Of a stretch of 37,266 bases of DNA, positions 17,744 through 25,952 are shown piece by piece; the stretch's first letter is position 1, and each line of letters opens with the position of its first letter. This DNA comes from Actinomycetota bacterium (GTDB lineage Bacteria > Actinomycetota > Actinomycetes > Actinomycetales > Microbacteriaceae), in assembly GCA_009704945.1 (NCBI GenBank), contig WLDG01000010.1, positions 1 to 37,266 on the forward strand, read 5' to 3'. A program made the position numbers and the translations under genes. The notes beneath the pieces were generated by a model. The model worked only from the letters and a program-made list of their open reading frames with translations, had not been told where the DNA came from and did not search any database.

Positions 17744-18906
17744 AACTTCTCGAACCGAGAAGACCATTCCTACTTGTTGAAACAGCAGAGGATTTCAAGG
17801 CTGCCCTGATTGAAATCAGTAAAGCATCCAGTCTGGGTGTCGATGCCGAGAGAGCCAGTGGGTTTAAGTATTCGCAACGAGCATATCTAGTGCAGTTTTC
17901 GAACGAGCAGAACATTTTCCTTGTGGATCCAACCAAGTTCAGCCGCGAGGACGTGAATGATTTGGCTCTGATCGTGAATGAAAAAACATGGATTCTGCAT
18001 TCAGCCACGCAAGACCTTCCCTGCCTAGCTGAACTCGGCTTTGAGCCAAAGCGCTTATTCGACACGGAACTTGCTGCCCGCCTCACAGGCAGTGAAAAGT
18101 TTGGTCTGAGCTCAATAGCACTTGAATTCCTGGACCTCGAGATGGCTAAAGAGCACTCTGCCGCAGATTGGTCTCAAAGACCGCTATCCGAAGAAATGTT
18201 GGTTTACGCAGCACTTGATGTTGATGTTTTGCATGAGCTCCACGAAAAACTATCCAGCAAATTGAAAGAGCTATCGCGCCAGGAATGGGCTGAACAGGAA
18301 TTTGAGAAGCTGCTTTCTTTTAAATCTAAACCTCAACTACCTGATGCCTGGCGAAACCTTCCTGGAATTAGCAAGATTAGGGAAACGCGGCAGCTCCAAA
18401 TTGCCAAAGCTCTCTATGAGTTCAGAGATCAACACGCATCGAAACTAGACATAGCACCCGGAAGACTTATCCCAGATAGATCGATTATGGCAGCAGTCAA
18501 TCAATCACCAAAGACCAAGAAGGACCTAGCCGGCAATAGGGAGTTTCAAGGAAGAGCCTCAAGAAGCATGTTGAACGAATGGTGGGAGGCGATTGCTAGC
18601 TCAGTAAACCTAACCATTACTGAACCAGCCCTAGACCCAAATCACCTACCCAACCATCGGAGCTGGGAGCGAAGGTTTCCCGATGCTCATGCTCGTTTAC
18701 AGCTAATCAAGCCAGCAATCGCTGAGAAAGCTGCCGAGCTTGGGATCGCAACTGAGATACTCATTAATCCAGATCGACTTAGAAGAGTCTGTTTTCAACC
18801 GGCAACTAGCATTTCCCAGCAGCTGAGAGACCTAGGCGTGCGGGAATGGCAAATAGAGCTAGCAGTTCCAGTAATTGAAAAAGGGCTTACCCTAAGCCAC
18901 GAGTGA
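17740..18906 (+). CDS. rnd: RNase D-like 3'-5' exoribonuclease with HRDC domain
   Basis: DEDD-family exonuclease acting on tRNA or other stable RNA 3' ends. In 388 residues the catalytic acids are visible: Asp35 and Glu37 in GVDAERASG, Asp92 in SATQDLPCL, and Tyr156/Asp160 in YAALDVDVL. An HRDC domain follows at about 210-290 ([12 protein letters not shown] onward). The start is TTG at 17740, sharing TTGA with the DUF3000 stop. The gene ends inside acnA, with a 15-nt convergent overlap. In many actinobacteria dxs follows this gene, but here acnA comes immediately. Confidence 0.92.
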   Translation: MKLLEPRRPFLLVETAEDFKAALIEISKASSLGVDAERASGFKYSQRAYLVQFSNEQNIFLVDPTKFSREDVNDLALIVNEKTWILHSATQDLPCLAELGFEPKRLFDTELAARLTGSEKFGLSSIALEFLDLEMAKEHSAADWSQRPLSEEMLVYAALDVDVLHELHEKLSSKLKELSRQEWAEQEFEKLLSFKSKPQLPDAWRNLPGISKIRETRQLQIAKALYEFRDQHASKLDIAPGRLIPDRSIMAAVNQSPKTKKDLAGNREFQGRASRSMLNEWWEAIASSVNLTITEPALDPNHLPNHRSWERRFPDAHARLQLIKPAIAEKAAELGIATEILINPDRLRRVCFQPATSISQQLRDLGVREWQIELAVPVIEKGLTLSHE

Positions 18907-21564
18907 TCTAAGTACGTACTGCAGAATGCCTCCATTGCGGAAGTAATCAGCTTCACCTGGGGTGTCAATACGAACAACAGCATCAAACTCTATAACCGAC
19001 TTGCCAGCCGGCGAATGATCAGATGGTCTGGCAATTACCTTGATGGTCTTTGGTGTTTTTCCGGAATTTAGCTGTTCAATACCTACAACGTCGATTATCT
19101 CGGTGCCATCTAGGCCCAGCGAAGATGCAGTTTGACCTTGTGGATACTGCAGAGGCAGAACTCCCATTCCAATTAAGTTGCTTCGATGAATACGCTCAAA
19201 ACTCTCTGCAATGACTGCTCGAACCCCGAGGAGTGATGTGCCCTTCGCAGCCCAATCTCGGGACGAACCGCTTCCGTACTCCTTGCCGGCCAGAACCACA
19301 AGTGGTGTGCGGGACGCACGATAGCTTTGAGATGCGTCGTATATGAAGACCTGCTCTCCGGCACCAGTAGTGAAATCACGAGTGTAAGGACCCTCTACAT
19401 CCTCTAAGAGCTGGTTGCGAAGTCGAATGTTGGCAAATGTTCCTCTGATCATCACTTCGTGATTACCGCGTCTTGATCCATAGGAATTGAAATCAACTCT
19501 TGAAACGCCATTTTCCTGAAGGTATTTCCCAGCTGGCGAATCCACCTTTATGGATCCGGCTGGAGAAATGTGATCGGTTGTTACCGAATCCCCTAGCTTC
19601 ACCAAAACTCGAGCTGAACTGATGTCTGTGACGGGTTCAGGAGTCATTTTTAGTCCGTCAAAATAAGGTGCTTTCCTGACGTAAGTTGATTTTTCATCCC
19701 AATCAAAGACTGCGCCCTTAGGGGTTGAAAGAGACTTCCAGCGGTGGTCCCCCTCAAATACTGATGAGTACTGGTTGGTAAACATCTCGCTGGTAATTGA
19801 CTCATCGATGGTCTTCTGGACTTCATCTGGGGTTGGCCAAATGTCCTTGAGGAACACATCATTGCCGGCTGAGTCCTTTCCAAGAGCATCAGTATCGAAA
19901 TCGAAGTCCATGGTGCCGGCCAGCGAGTAAGCAATGACAAGAGGTGGGGAGGCCAAATAATTCATCTTGACGTCTGGATTGATGCGTCCTTCGAAGTTTC
20001 TATTTCCTGATAGAACAGCGGAAACAGCTAGTTCGTTTTCGTTTATTGCTGCTGAGATTTCTTCAGCTAGTGGACCAGAGTTACCGATGCATGTTGTGCA
20101 CCCATAACCAACCAAGTTGAAGCCCAATTTGTCGAGATAGGAAGTAAGTCCGGCCTTGTCGTAGTAGTCGGTCACGACTTTTGAACCAGGTGCGAGAGAT
20201 GTCTTGACCCATGGCTTTGCCTTCAGGCCTTTTTCAACTGCTTTCTTTGCTAAAAGACCGGCAGCGAGCATGACCGATGGATTAGAAGTGTTGGTGCAAG
20301 AGGTGATTGAGGCAATTGTCACTGCGCCATGATCAATTGCATAGTCCTTACCTTTGACGCTCGATGGTTTGGAGCTTGCGGTGGCATAAGTCTTGATGTC
20401 TTTCGCAAATGCTTGCTTGCTTTGTGAGAGCGCAATGCGATCCTGCGGTCTCTTCGGTCCTGCAATAGACGGAACTACTGTGGCGAGATCTAGCTCCAAA
20501 TACTCCGAATACGACGGTTCAATGGAACTGTCGTGCCATAGACCTTGTGCCTTGGTGTACGCCTCTACTAAAGCAATCTGCTCCTCGGTGCGGCCAGTAG
20601 TTCTCAGATAGTCCAATGTGATTTCATCAATCGGGAAAATTGCGACCGTTGAACCAAACTCCGGAGACATGTTTCCAATTGTCGCTCTGTTTGCCAGCGG
20701 AACCTTGGAGACACCGGTGCCGTAGAACTCGACAAACTTTCCAACCACTCCATGCTTTCTCAGCATTTCAGTGATGGTTAGAACAACATCGGTGGCAGTT
20801 GCACCGGTTGGAATCTGACCAGTTAACTTAAATCCGACGACTTTTGGAATCAACATTGAAACTGGTTGCCCGAGCATGGCAGCCTCGGCTTCAATTCCGC
20901 CAACTCCCCAACCCAACACTCCTAGACCATTGACCATGGTCGTGTGGCTGTCGGTACCAACGCAGCTATCTGGATATGCCAGTAGTTCACCATCGACTTC
21001 TTTAGTCATGACAACCCTGGCCAAGTATTCGATGTTTACCTGGTGCACAATTCCCGTTCCAGGAGGAACTACCTTGAAGTTGTCGAAGGCAGTCTGGCCC
21101 CAGCGTAGAAACTGATATCTTTCTGCATTTCTTTGGTACTCGTACTCAACGTTCTTCTCTGCTGCATCGGCCGAACCAGACACGTCAATTACCACGGAGT
21201 GATCAATAACAAGTTCCGCGGGGGCAAGTGGATTGATTTTTTGTGGGTCTCCCCCGAGCTCAGCCACAGCTTCTCTCATTGTTGCGAGATCTACCACACA
21301 GGGCACACCTGTGAAATCCTGCATAATCACGCGTGCTGGCGTGAATTGAATCTCAGTGTCTGGCTCTTGCTTTGGATTCCAGTTCAAGATGGAGTTGACT
21401 TGTTCGGCAGTGACATTTGCACCGTCTTCGGTGCGAAGCATGTTCTCCAAAAGGATTTTCAGCGAGTAGGGCAATTTCTGGGCTGGCAGTTCTGCCATGC
21501 TGAAGTACTTGTACTTCTTGCCACCGACTTCAAGAGTTTTTTCTGCTGAAAAGCTGCCTGTCAT
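18892..21564 (-). CDS. acnA: Aconitate hydratase (AcnA/IRP type)
   Basis: Aconitase interconverts citrate and isocitrate in the TCA cycle. The 890 residues are the full family length. The 4Fe-4S ligands are Cys423 ([10 protein letters not shown]), Cys489 and Cys492 ([10 protein letters not shown]), with the same 66- and 3-residue spacing as E. coli AcnA. The swivelling C-terminal domain has [10 protein letters not shown]. The start is ATG at 21564, two bases after the DUF3159 stop, which places it last in a dut-DUF3710-DUF3159-acnA unit. The TrkA-type, TRAM methyltransferase and dxs genes often found nearby in actinobacteria are absent. Confidence 0.97.
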   Translation of the reverse strand: MTGSFSAEKTLEVGGKKYKYFSMAELPAQKLPYSLKILLENMLRTEDGANVTAEQVNSILNWNPKQEPDTEIQFTPARVIMQDFTGVPCVVDLATMREAVAELGGDPQKINPLAPAELVIDHSVVIDVSGSADAAEKNVEYEYQRNAERYQFLRWGQTAFDNFKVVPPGTGIVHQVNIEYLARVVMTKEVDGELLAYPDSCVGTDSHTTMVNGLGVLGWGVGGIEAEAAMLGQPVSMLIPKVVGFKLTGQIPTGATATDVVLTITEMLRKHGVVGKFVEFYGTGVSKVPLANRATIGNMSPEFGSTVAIFPIDEITLDYLRTTGRTEEQIALVEAYTKAQGLWHDSSIEPSYSEYLELDLATVVPSIAGPKRPQDRIALSQSKQAFAKDIKTYATASSKPSSVKGKDYAIDHGAVTIASITSCTNTSNPSVMLAAGLLAKKAVEKGLKAKPWVKTSLAPGSKVVTDYYDKAGLTSYLDKLGFNLVGYGCTTCIGNSGPLAEEISAAINENELAVSAVLSGNRNFEGRINPDVKMNYLASPPLVIAYSLAGTMDFDFDTDALGKDSAGNDVFLKDIWPTPDEVQKTIDESITSEMFTNQYSSVFEGDHRWKSLSTPKGAVFDWDEKSTYVRKAPYFDGLKMTPEPVTDISSARVLVKLGDSVTTDHISPAGSIKVDSPAGKYLQENGVSRVDFNSYGSRRGNHEVMIRGTFANIRLRNQLLEDVEGPYTRDFTTGAGEQVFIYDASQSYRASRTPLVVLAGKEYGSGSSRDWAAKGTSLLGVRAVIAESFERIHRSNLIGMGVLPLQYPQGQTASSLGLDGTEIIDVVGIEQLNSGKTPKTIKVIARPSDHSPAGKSVIEFDAVVRIDTPGEADYFRNGGILQYVLRSLVA

Positions 21565-21566
21565 AC

Positions 21567-22253
21567 CTATTTCTCCTTGAGCTCGCCCTCTAATTTACCG
21601 CTCTCATCCTTGGCAATGCGTCGAATTAAGATCCAAGTGAGGGCTAGCAGACCTGCGTAGGCCGGAGCTCCCATGATGACCCGGGAAATGGCAAGAAGTT
21701 CAACTTGATCGGTCAGATACAAAGGCACTTGAACCGCCAATCTGGCCGCAAAAAACCCAACCCAGATCAAAGTTATAAATCGAAGTCGCTTGTATTCGCG
21801 ACCTTTGCGCCAATTCGTAAGCCCGAAAAGTAACTGGGCTACATACCCCATTAAAGGCCTTTTTATCAGGACAGAAATCAACATGGCAGAGCCGTATGCC
21901 GCGTTAGTGAAGAAGCCGGGCAAGAAATAGTCAGCCGCTTGTCCCCCGTCACGAAGCGCCAAAAACGCCGCTAGGGCAATTGCAAGTGCTCCGATTACGG
22001 CCTGCTGCAAAGATTGACGACGAATCAATCTGACCAGAATGAATAAAGCCGACAACCCAGCAGCCGAAGCAACCGCGGGTAACGCCTCTCGAGTGAAGGC
22101 AAAGACGATTGAGAATACAGTCGCAGGAAGCACAGCTTCCGCGATTCCCAACGGACCGCCGATACCAGCCAGCAGCGATTTACTGTCGAGCTGATAGCCG
22201 GATTCGGTTTTTCCCAAGCCCATTCTCTTGGCTAGATCATCTTGGTTAGACAT
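21567..22253 (-). CDS. DUF3159 family membrane protein
   Basis: Actinobacterial membrane protein of unknown function, 228 residues with about six hydrophobic segments. The N-terminal [20 protein letters not shown] is the family hallmark; charged LIRRQS and LIKRPLMGY loops follow. The ATG at 22253 overlaps the DUF3710 stop by 8 nt, and acnA follows two bases after the stop. The dut-DUF3710-DUF3159 order is conserved in actinobacteria, but no function is known to me. Confidence 0.85.
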   Translation of the reverse strand: MSNQDDLAKRMGLGKTESGYQLDSKSLLAGIGGPLGIAEAVLPATVFSIVFAFTREALPAVASAAGLSALFILVRLIRRQSLQQAVIGALAIALAAFLALRDGGQAADYFLPGFFTNAAYGSAMLISVLIKRPLMGYVAQLLFGLTNWRKGREYKRLRFITLIWVGFFAARLAVQVPLYLTDQVELLAISRVIMGAPAYAGLLALTWILIRRIAKDESGKLEGELKEK

Positions 22254-22791
22254 TTGCCACCGGCAATCTCAAAGGAAGTAGATCCCCCGGCGGTAAGGCT
22301 ACGTCACCGCGGTTAACTACCGTGGAGCGAAAGACAGAGACTAAATCAGCATAGGTTGGTCCAGTTAGATCTGAACCGCTTATCAATCCGCGAAGGAACC
22401 ATCTCGGACCATCGCATCCAATGAAAAGGGTTGTTTTGTTTTGATTCGGAATCTCCGCCAGCAACTCGACACCTAGGACGCCAGTTCGTTTGGTGGCCTT
22501 TCCACCCTGTTCGGTAATTGAATTTGACAGTCCTTCTAAGGTTGGAAGCCACAAGCCTTCACTTCGGGTTGCGGCGAATGCCTGCAGTTGAAGTGTGTGT
22601 GAGTTAATTTCGATAGTGATTGCTACTACCCGCTTGCTTGCATCCTCAACTTCAGCTCGAATTTGCATGTCCGATCTGGGGGCAATTCTCAGCGCTCCGA
22701 AATCAAGATACGGATTAAGCACACCTACTTCAGAGGAATCAAATGGGCCTGCTGATTCTCGATCTAATGGTGCTGCTTTGTCCAAAATCAA
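22246..22791 (-). CDS. DUF3710 family protein
   Basis: Actinobacterial cytosolic protein of unknown function, 181 residues. The N-terminal GPFDSSEV and the LDFGALRIAPRSDMQIR stretch fit the family, as does GPRWFLRGLISG in the C-terminal half. The start is TTG at 22791 with GGGAG just upstream, sharing TTGA with the dut stop. It lies between dut and DUF3159, the usual position. Confidence 0.85.
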   Translation of the reverse strand: MILDKAAPLDRESAGPFDSSEVGVLNPYLDFGALRIAPRSDMQIRAEVEDASKRVVAITIEINSHTLQLQAFAATRSEGLWLPTLEGLSNSITEQGGKATKRTGVLGVELLAEIPNQNKTTLFIGCDGPRWFLRGLISGSDLTGPTYADLVSVFRSTVVNRGDVALPPGDLLPLRLPVANV

Positions 22792-23219
22792 TTTCTCCCT
22801 GTTGAGCCGAAACCGCGCGCTCCGCGTTCAGATTCCGGCAATTCCATAACCGATACAAAATTAGCGTGTTCTACTTGCTGTATAACTATTTGAGCAATCC
22901 TGTCGCCCCTGCTGACTTCGAAGTCTTCATCTGACGAGTTGTAGAGAGTAACCATAATCTCTCCACGGTAGCCAGCGTCAACTGTTCCTGGAGTGTTCAG
23001 CACGGTGATGCCGTGCTTGGCAGCCAGACCAGATCTAGGGTGAACCAGAGCCACAAAACCATTTGGCAATGCGATCTTGACTCCAGTTTTTACTAAAGCT
23101 CTACCGCGAGCCGGAATAACAACATTTTCTGTTGACTTCAGGTCAGCCCCGGCGTCACCTGGATTTGAATAAATTGGAAGAAATCCATCTTCCGCGACAA
23201 TTAGTACTTCCACACTCAC
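22788..23219 (-). CDS. dut: Deoxyuridine 5'-triphosphate nucleotidohydrolase (dUTPase)
   Basis: Trimeric dUTPase that removes dUTP to keep uracil out of DNA and provides dUMP. In 143 residues the five motifs are visible: DAGADL, HPRSGLAAKHG, NTPGTVDAGYRGEI, GDRIAQIV and the C-terminal RGARGFGSTG. The start is GTG at 23219; another GTG two codons later is possible. A -10-like TAGATT lies 12-17 bases upstream and overlaps the -10 of the divergent DUF3093 gene, leaving only 22 nt between the two genes. Confidence 0.95.
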   Translation of the reverse strand: MSVEVLIVAEDGFLPIYSNPGDAGADLKSTENVVIPARGRALVKTGVKIALPNGFVALVHPRSGLAAKHGITVLNTPGTVDAGYRGEIMVTLYNSSDEDFEVSRGDRIAQIVIQQVEHANFVSVMELPESERGARGFGSTGRN

Positions 23220-23229
23220 CCCACGAGCG

Positions 23230-23236
23230 TAATCTA
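23230..23236. promoter_or_regulatory. Overlapping divergent -10 elements of dut and DUF3093
   Basis: The seven bases TAATCTA read TAATCT on the plus strand, six bases before the DUF3093 GTG. On the minus strand they read TAGATTA, containing TAGATT 11 bases before the dut GTG. One near-symmetric motif could serve both directions, with leaderless or almost leaderless mRNAs. No clear -35 boxes. Confidence 0.45.
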
Positions 23237-23241
23237 TCTAG

Positions 23242-23676
23242 GTGTTATTTCGAGAACGTCTATGGCCATCTGCCGGAGTTTTACTGGCCGCATCCCTATC
23301 ATTTCCAATGCTTTTACTAGCAGCGCTGCCATTTGGCCCGCAAGTAGGGTTCATGGCTGCGTTCGTTGGTTCTGTGGGATTGGTTACCCTCCTCTTCGCA
23401 ACCGCTCCGACCATATCGTTGGATTCACATCTGAAAGTGGGTCGAATGAGAATTCCGATTGAAGCACTGGCTGAAACTCAAACTCTAGATAAAGAAGCCT
23501 TGAAGAAACTAATTGGGCCCGAGGCTGATGTCCGAGCACAGTTGTTCATCCGCGGATATATAAAAACAGGAATCAAAATCGCAATCTCAGACGCGACTGA
23601 CCCCACACCATACGTGGTTATCAGCACACGCAAACCTAAAGAGTTAGCTGTTGCACTCCTTGCAAACAGGTCCTAA
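23242..23676 (+). CDS. DUF3093 family membrane protein
   Basis: Actinobacterial protein of unknown function, 144 residues. Two hydrophobic helices occupy about 10-50, followed by a soluble domain with VGRMRIPIEAL and PTPYVVISTRKPKELAVAL, typical of the family. The GTG start at 23242 is immediately preceded by a -10-like TAATCT, suggesting a leaderless mRNA. The last 33 nt overlap the convergent DUF4193 gene. Confidence 0.85.
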   Translation: MLFRERLWPSAGVLLAASLSFPMLLLAALPFGPQVGFMAAFVGSVGLVTLLFATAPTISLDSHLKVGRMRIPIEALAETQTLDKEALKKLIGPEADVRAQLFIRGYIKTGIKIAISDATDPTPYVVISTRKPKELAVALLANRS

Positions 23677-23925
23677 TTTGCTGCGCTTGCCAAGCTGAGC
23701 TTTTGGCTTTACCAAGAAGCAGCTAATGCAGGTGAACTCGTTGTCTTGCTGAGGCAGGACAACCACCTCTAGCTCTTCGTTTACAACGTCGGGAATAGTG
23801 AAGGAGTCAACATTGTCTGAATCGTCATCGGAGAGAGTTGGCTTGGCCGGGATTCTTTCCTTGATCGCATCGAGGGACTCGGTATCGTCATCCGTTTTAC
23901 GCTGAGCGTCGTAATCTGTCGCCAT
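23644..23925 (-). CDS. DUF4193 family zinc-ribbon-like protein
   Basis: Small acidic actinobacterial protein, 93 residues, function unknown. The N-terminus begins MATDYDAQRKTDDD, the middle is rich in Asp, and the C-terminus has two cysteine pairs, CISC and CKEC, separated by about 18 residues, likely one zinc site. The ATG at 23925 has a strong AAGGAGG upstream. It is convergent with DUF3093 (33-nt overlap) and divergent from sepH, the usual local grouping. Confidence 0.88.
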   Translation of the reverse strand: MATDYDAQRKTDDDTESLDAIKERIPAKPTLSDDDSDNVDSFTIPDVVNEELEVVVLPQQDNEFTCISCFLVKPKAQLGKRSKLGPVCKECNS

Positions 23926-23944
23926 CGGGCCCTCCTTCCAATCT

Positions 23945-23977
23945 CGCGCAAGAGCTTGCCTTAGCGCGGGCTTTTTT
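23945..23977 (+). terminator. Terminator-like hairpin between DUF4193 and sepH
   Basis: On the plus strand CGCGCAAG pairs with CTTaGCGCG (one bulged A), with a 7-nt loop, then GGC and six T. It could end plus-strand transcripts reading out of DUF3093 across DUF4193, or act as an attenuator in a long sepH leader. The sepH start is 104 nt downstream. Confidence 0.5.
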
Positions 23978-24066
23978 GCAAATCTGCCACGCCAAAATCA
24001 GAAACTGTTCAGAACTCGCCCACGCCCTGACGCCCCATCCAGCAAAACCAGTGCCAAAATGCCTGC

Positions 24067-24072
24067 AAGGAG
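24067..24072 (+). promoter_or_regulatory. Ribosome binding site deciding the sepH start
   Basis: AAGGAG eight bases before ATG at 24081 supports this start over an upstream TTG at 23976, which lies in the T-run of the preceding hairpin. Confidence 0.75.
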
Positions 24073-24080
24073 CAAACCTT

Positions 24081-24836
24081 ATGGATCTTCGGTTTATTTC
24101 GCGAGATGGCGACCGACTCATTTTTGAAGCGCCAGATGGCACCAGACACTCAGCCCTTTTTGACGAGGAGCTAAAGACTGCTGTACGTAGCAACCCCAGT
24201 AGCGCAGCAAGCGCAGATATCTCGCCTCGGGAAATTCAGTCTCGTCTTCGACAGGGAGAGACAGTTGAAAACTTAGCTTCAGAGATGGGCGTCCCTGCAG
24301 CCAATCTGGAGCCTTTTGCCGCACCTGTTCTGGATGAGCTTCGATACTTACTTGACTCTGCTCTCTCGACACCCATCCCTGATGGAAATCACATGAGTGA
24401 ATTTGGCCAGGTGTTGGATCGCGATCATCCAGAAAGCAAGAAGAGAATTTATCGACAAGATGATCAGTGGATTCTAGAAGTGTCTGGAGATTCGGTTATG
24501 CGATGGAGATTTGACTCCAAGAACCGTCACCTCGAGCCGATGGACAACAACGCAACTAATCTCACTTTGCTTCACTCCAACCGTGACCTGGTTACAGCAA
24601 CACTCCCAGCGGTCAGTGAGCCCGCTCCTGTTTACACCGAGGACAGGTACGAGGCAAAAGAGGAAGAGCACACTGCAAGCGTTCTTGACTTAGTTGAAGA
24701 ATTGCGTGCTCGCCGGGCTCTGCAAGAGCCAACCGTCAGACCAGCACCTGCCAAAGGAAGAACGTCTCTGCCGAGCTGGGATGAAATTGTTCTTGGAACT
24801 AGTTCAGAATCCGATTCTGATCAAAGGGATTCTTAG
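24081..24836 (+). CDS. sepH: SepH, septation protein
   Basis: SepH is an actinobacterial cell-division protein that binds FtsZ and promotes its assembly. From ATG at 24081 the protein has 251 residues. The N-terminal DUF3071 domain starts MDLRFISRDGDRLIFE. A helix-turn-helix-like part at about 47-80 contains SPREIQSRLRQGETVENLA. A long polar linker leads to the conserved C-terminal LPSWDEIVLG. The 3' end overlaps the convergent phosphodiesterase gene by 33 nt. Confidence 0.92.
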   Translation: MDLRFISRDGDRLIFEAPDGTRHSALFDEELKTAVRSNPSSAASADISPREIQSRLRQGETVENLASEMGVPAANLEPFAAPVLDELRYLLDSALSTPIPDGNHMSEFGQVLDRDHPESKKRIYRQDDQWILEVSGDSVMRWRFDSKNRHLEPMDNNATNLTLLHSNRDLVTATLPAVSEPAPVYTEDRYEAKEEEHTASVLDLVEELRARRALQEPTVRPAPAKGRTSLPSWDEIVLGTSSESDSDQRDS

Positions 24837-25925
24837 TTCAGCATCTGAAAAGGCGCCATGGTGACTAATCATGTCAAAGGCGCGCTGTTTAGAGAACTTG
24901 CTGTGGTAGAGCGTGTAATAGCTCTTGGCAATGAGAACTAAATCTGGCATACGATCTCTGGCTTCTTTGCCGACCTCGCCATACCATCCCGCATCAATCA
25001 ATTCTTGACTTAGGTGGGCTCCCAGGGCGTAGGAAACGGGTTCTAACCTGTCAATGGCTGTTTGCGCATCCTGGCGATTCTCGAAATAGACATAGCTGCT
25101 TCGAGTGTCTCCCCCGAAAAACTCGAGAGAGAGACCGTCCAGATACTGATCAAGAATGAGCTGTTTATCCTTGGTGGTTTCAATCATTCCGTGGTCAGAG
25201 GTTATGACAAGCCCAGTGTTTCGTCCCAGCCTGCCGGCTAGTGACTTCATTGCAGAATCAACGCTTTCAAGAATCTCTGCCCACCCGCTCGAGGTCCATC
25301 CTTTCTGATGCCCGTATTTGTCGAGCTCGGGAAAGTAGACATAACTAATTGATTTCTCCGAAGAATTCGAAGCGCGAATCGCTTCTTTTGCTCTGTCTTC
25401 TATCGAATCCGCACCGATGAAGTTGGCCCCACGCATGGTGGCTGTCGTGAAAGGAGTAGTTCGATATTCTTCAGCAGCAATCACATTGGCCTTGATCCCT
25501 GCAAGCGAAGCTAGTTCCGAGATAGTTTGGTGAGGTTGCCAGACCAGAGGATCTGTGCGTTCATTCCATCCGACCAAAAGGTTTATGCGCTCATTGTGGA
25601 AACGATCAAACACCTGATGGCCAATCAATCCATGTCCGCCTGGCATGAGGCCGGTGGCAAAACTTCCGATGTTGACAGAAGTAGTAGCGGGATAGGCGGC
25701 ATAGGTGATGCTGGCCTTGCCTAAATGGGACGAGAGAAAAGGAGCATGTCCCGATCGTTGCCTAAGATTTTCAACTCCTAGACCATCGATGAAACAGACG
25801 ATTACTCGATCCCGCTGCGGCAGTTGCAGCTCGTTATTGGCGCCCTGGACAGACTGAAGTGCAGATTTGAACACATGCCGAATGGCAGCTAAATCTTTGG
25901 GTGGTCGAGGTAGAGTCGAAGGCAT
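24804..25925 (-). CDS. Nucleotide pyrophosphatase/alkaline phosphatase superfamily protein
   Basis: Type I phosphodiesterase/nucleotide pyrophosphatase fold. From ATG at 25925 it has 373 residues. Metal ligands and nucleophile are visible: Asp in CFIDGLG, the Thr nucleophile region in [32 protein letters not shown], the Asp-His pair in TSDHGMIE, and SHHGAF near the end. There is no clear signal peptide, so it is probably cytosolic; the substrate is unknown. An upstream in-frame start at 26009 would lie inside parC and is unlikely. It is divergent from parC, 27 nt apart, and convergent with sepH. Confidence 0.82.
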   Translation of the reverse strand: MPSTLPRPPKDLAAIRHVFKSALQSVQGANNELQLPQRDRVIVCFIDGLGVENLRQRSGHAPFLSSHLGKASITYAAYPATTSVNIGSFATGLMPGGHGLIGHQVFDRFHNERINLLVGWNERTDPLVWQPHQTISELASLAGIKANVIAAEEYRTTPFTTATMRGANFIGADSIEDRAKEAIRASNSSEKSISYVYFPELDKYGHQKGWTSSGWAEILESVDSAMKSLAGRLGRNTGLVITSDHGMIETTKDKQLILDQYLDGLSLEFFGGDTRSSYVYFENRQDAQTAIDRLEPVSYALGAHLSQELIDAGWYGEVGKEARDRMPDLVLIAKSYYTLYHSKFSKQRAFDMISHHGAFSDAELRIPLIRIGF

Positions 25926-25952
25926 CCGCCAAGTTTCGCACAGCTGGAAGCT

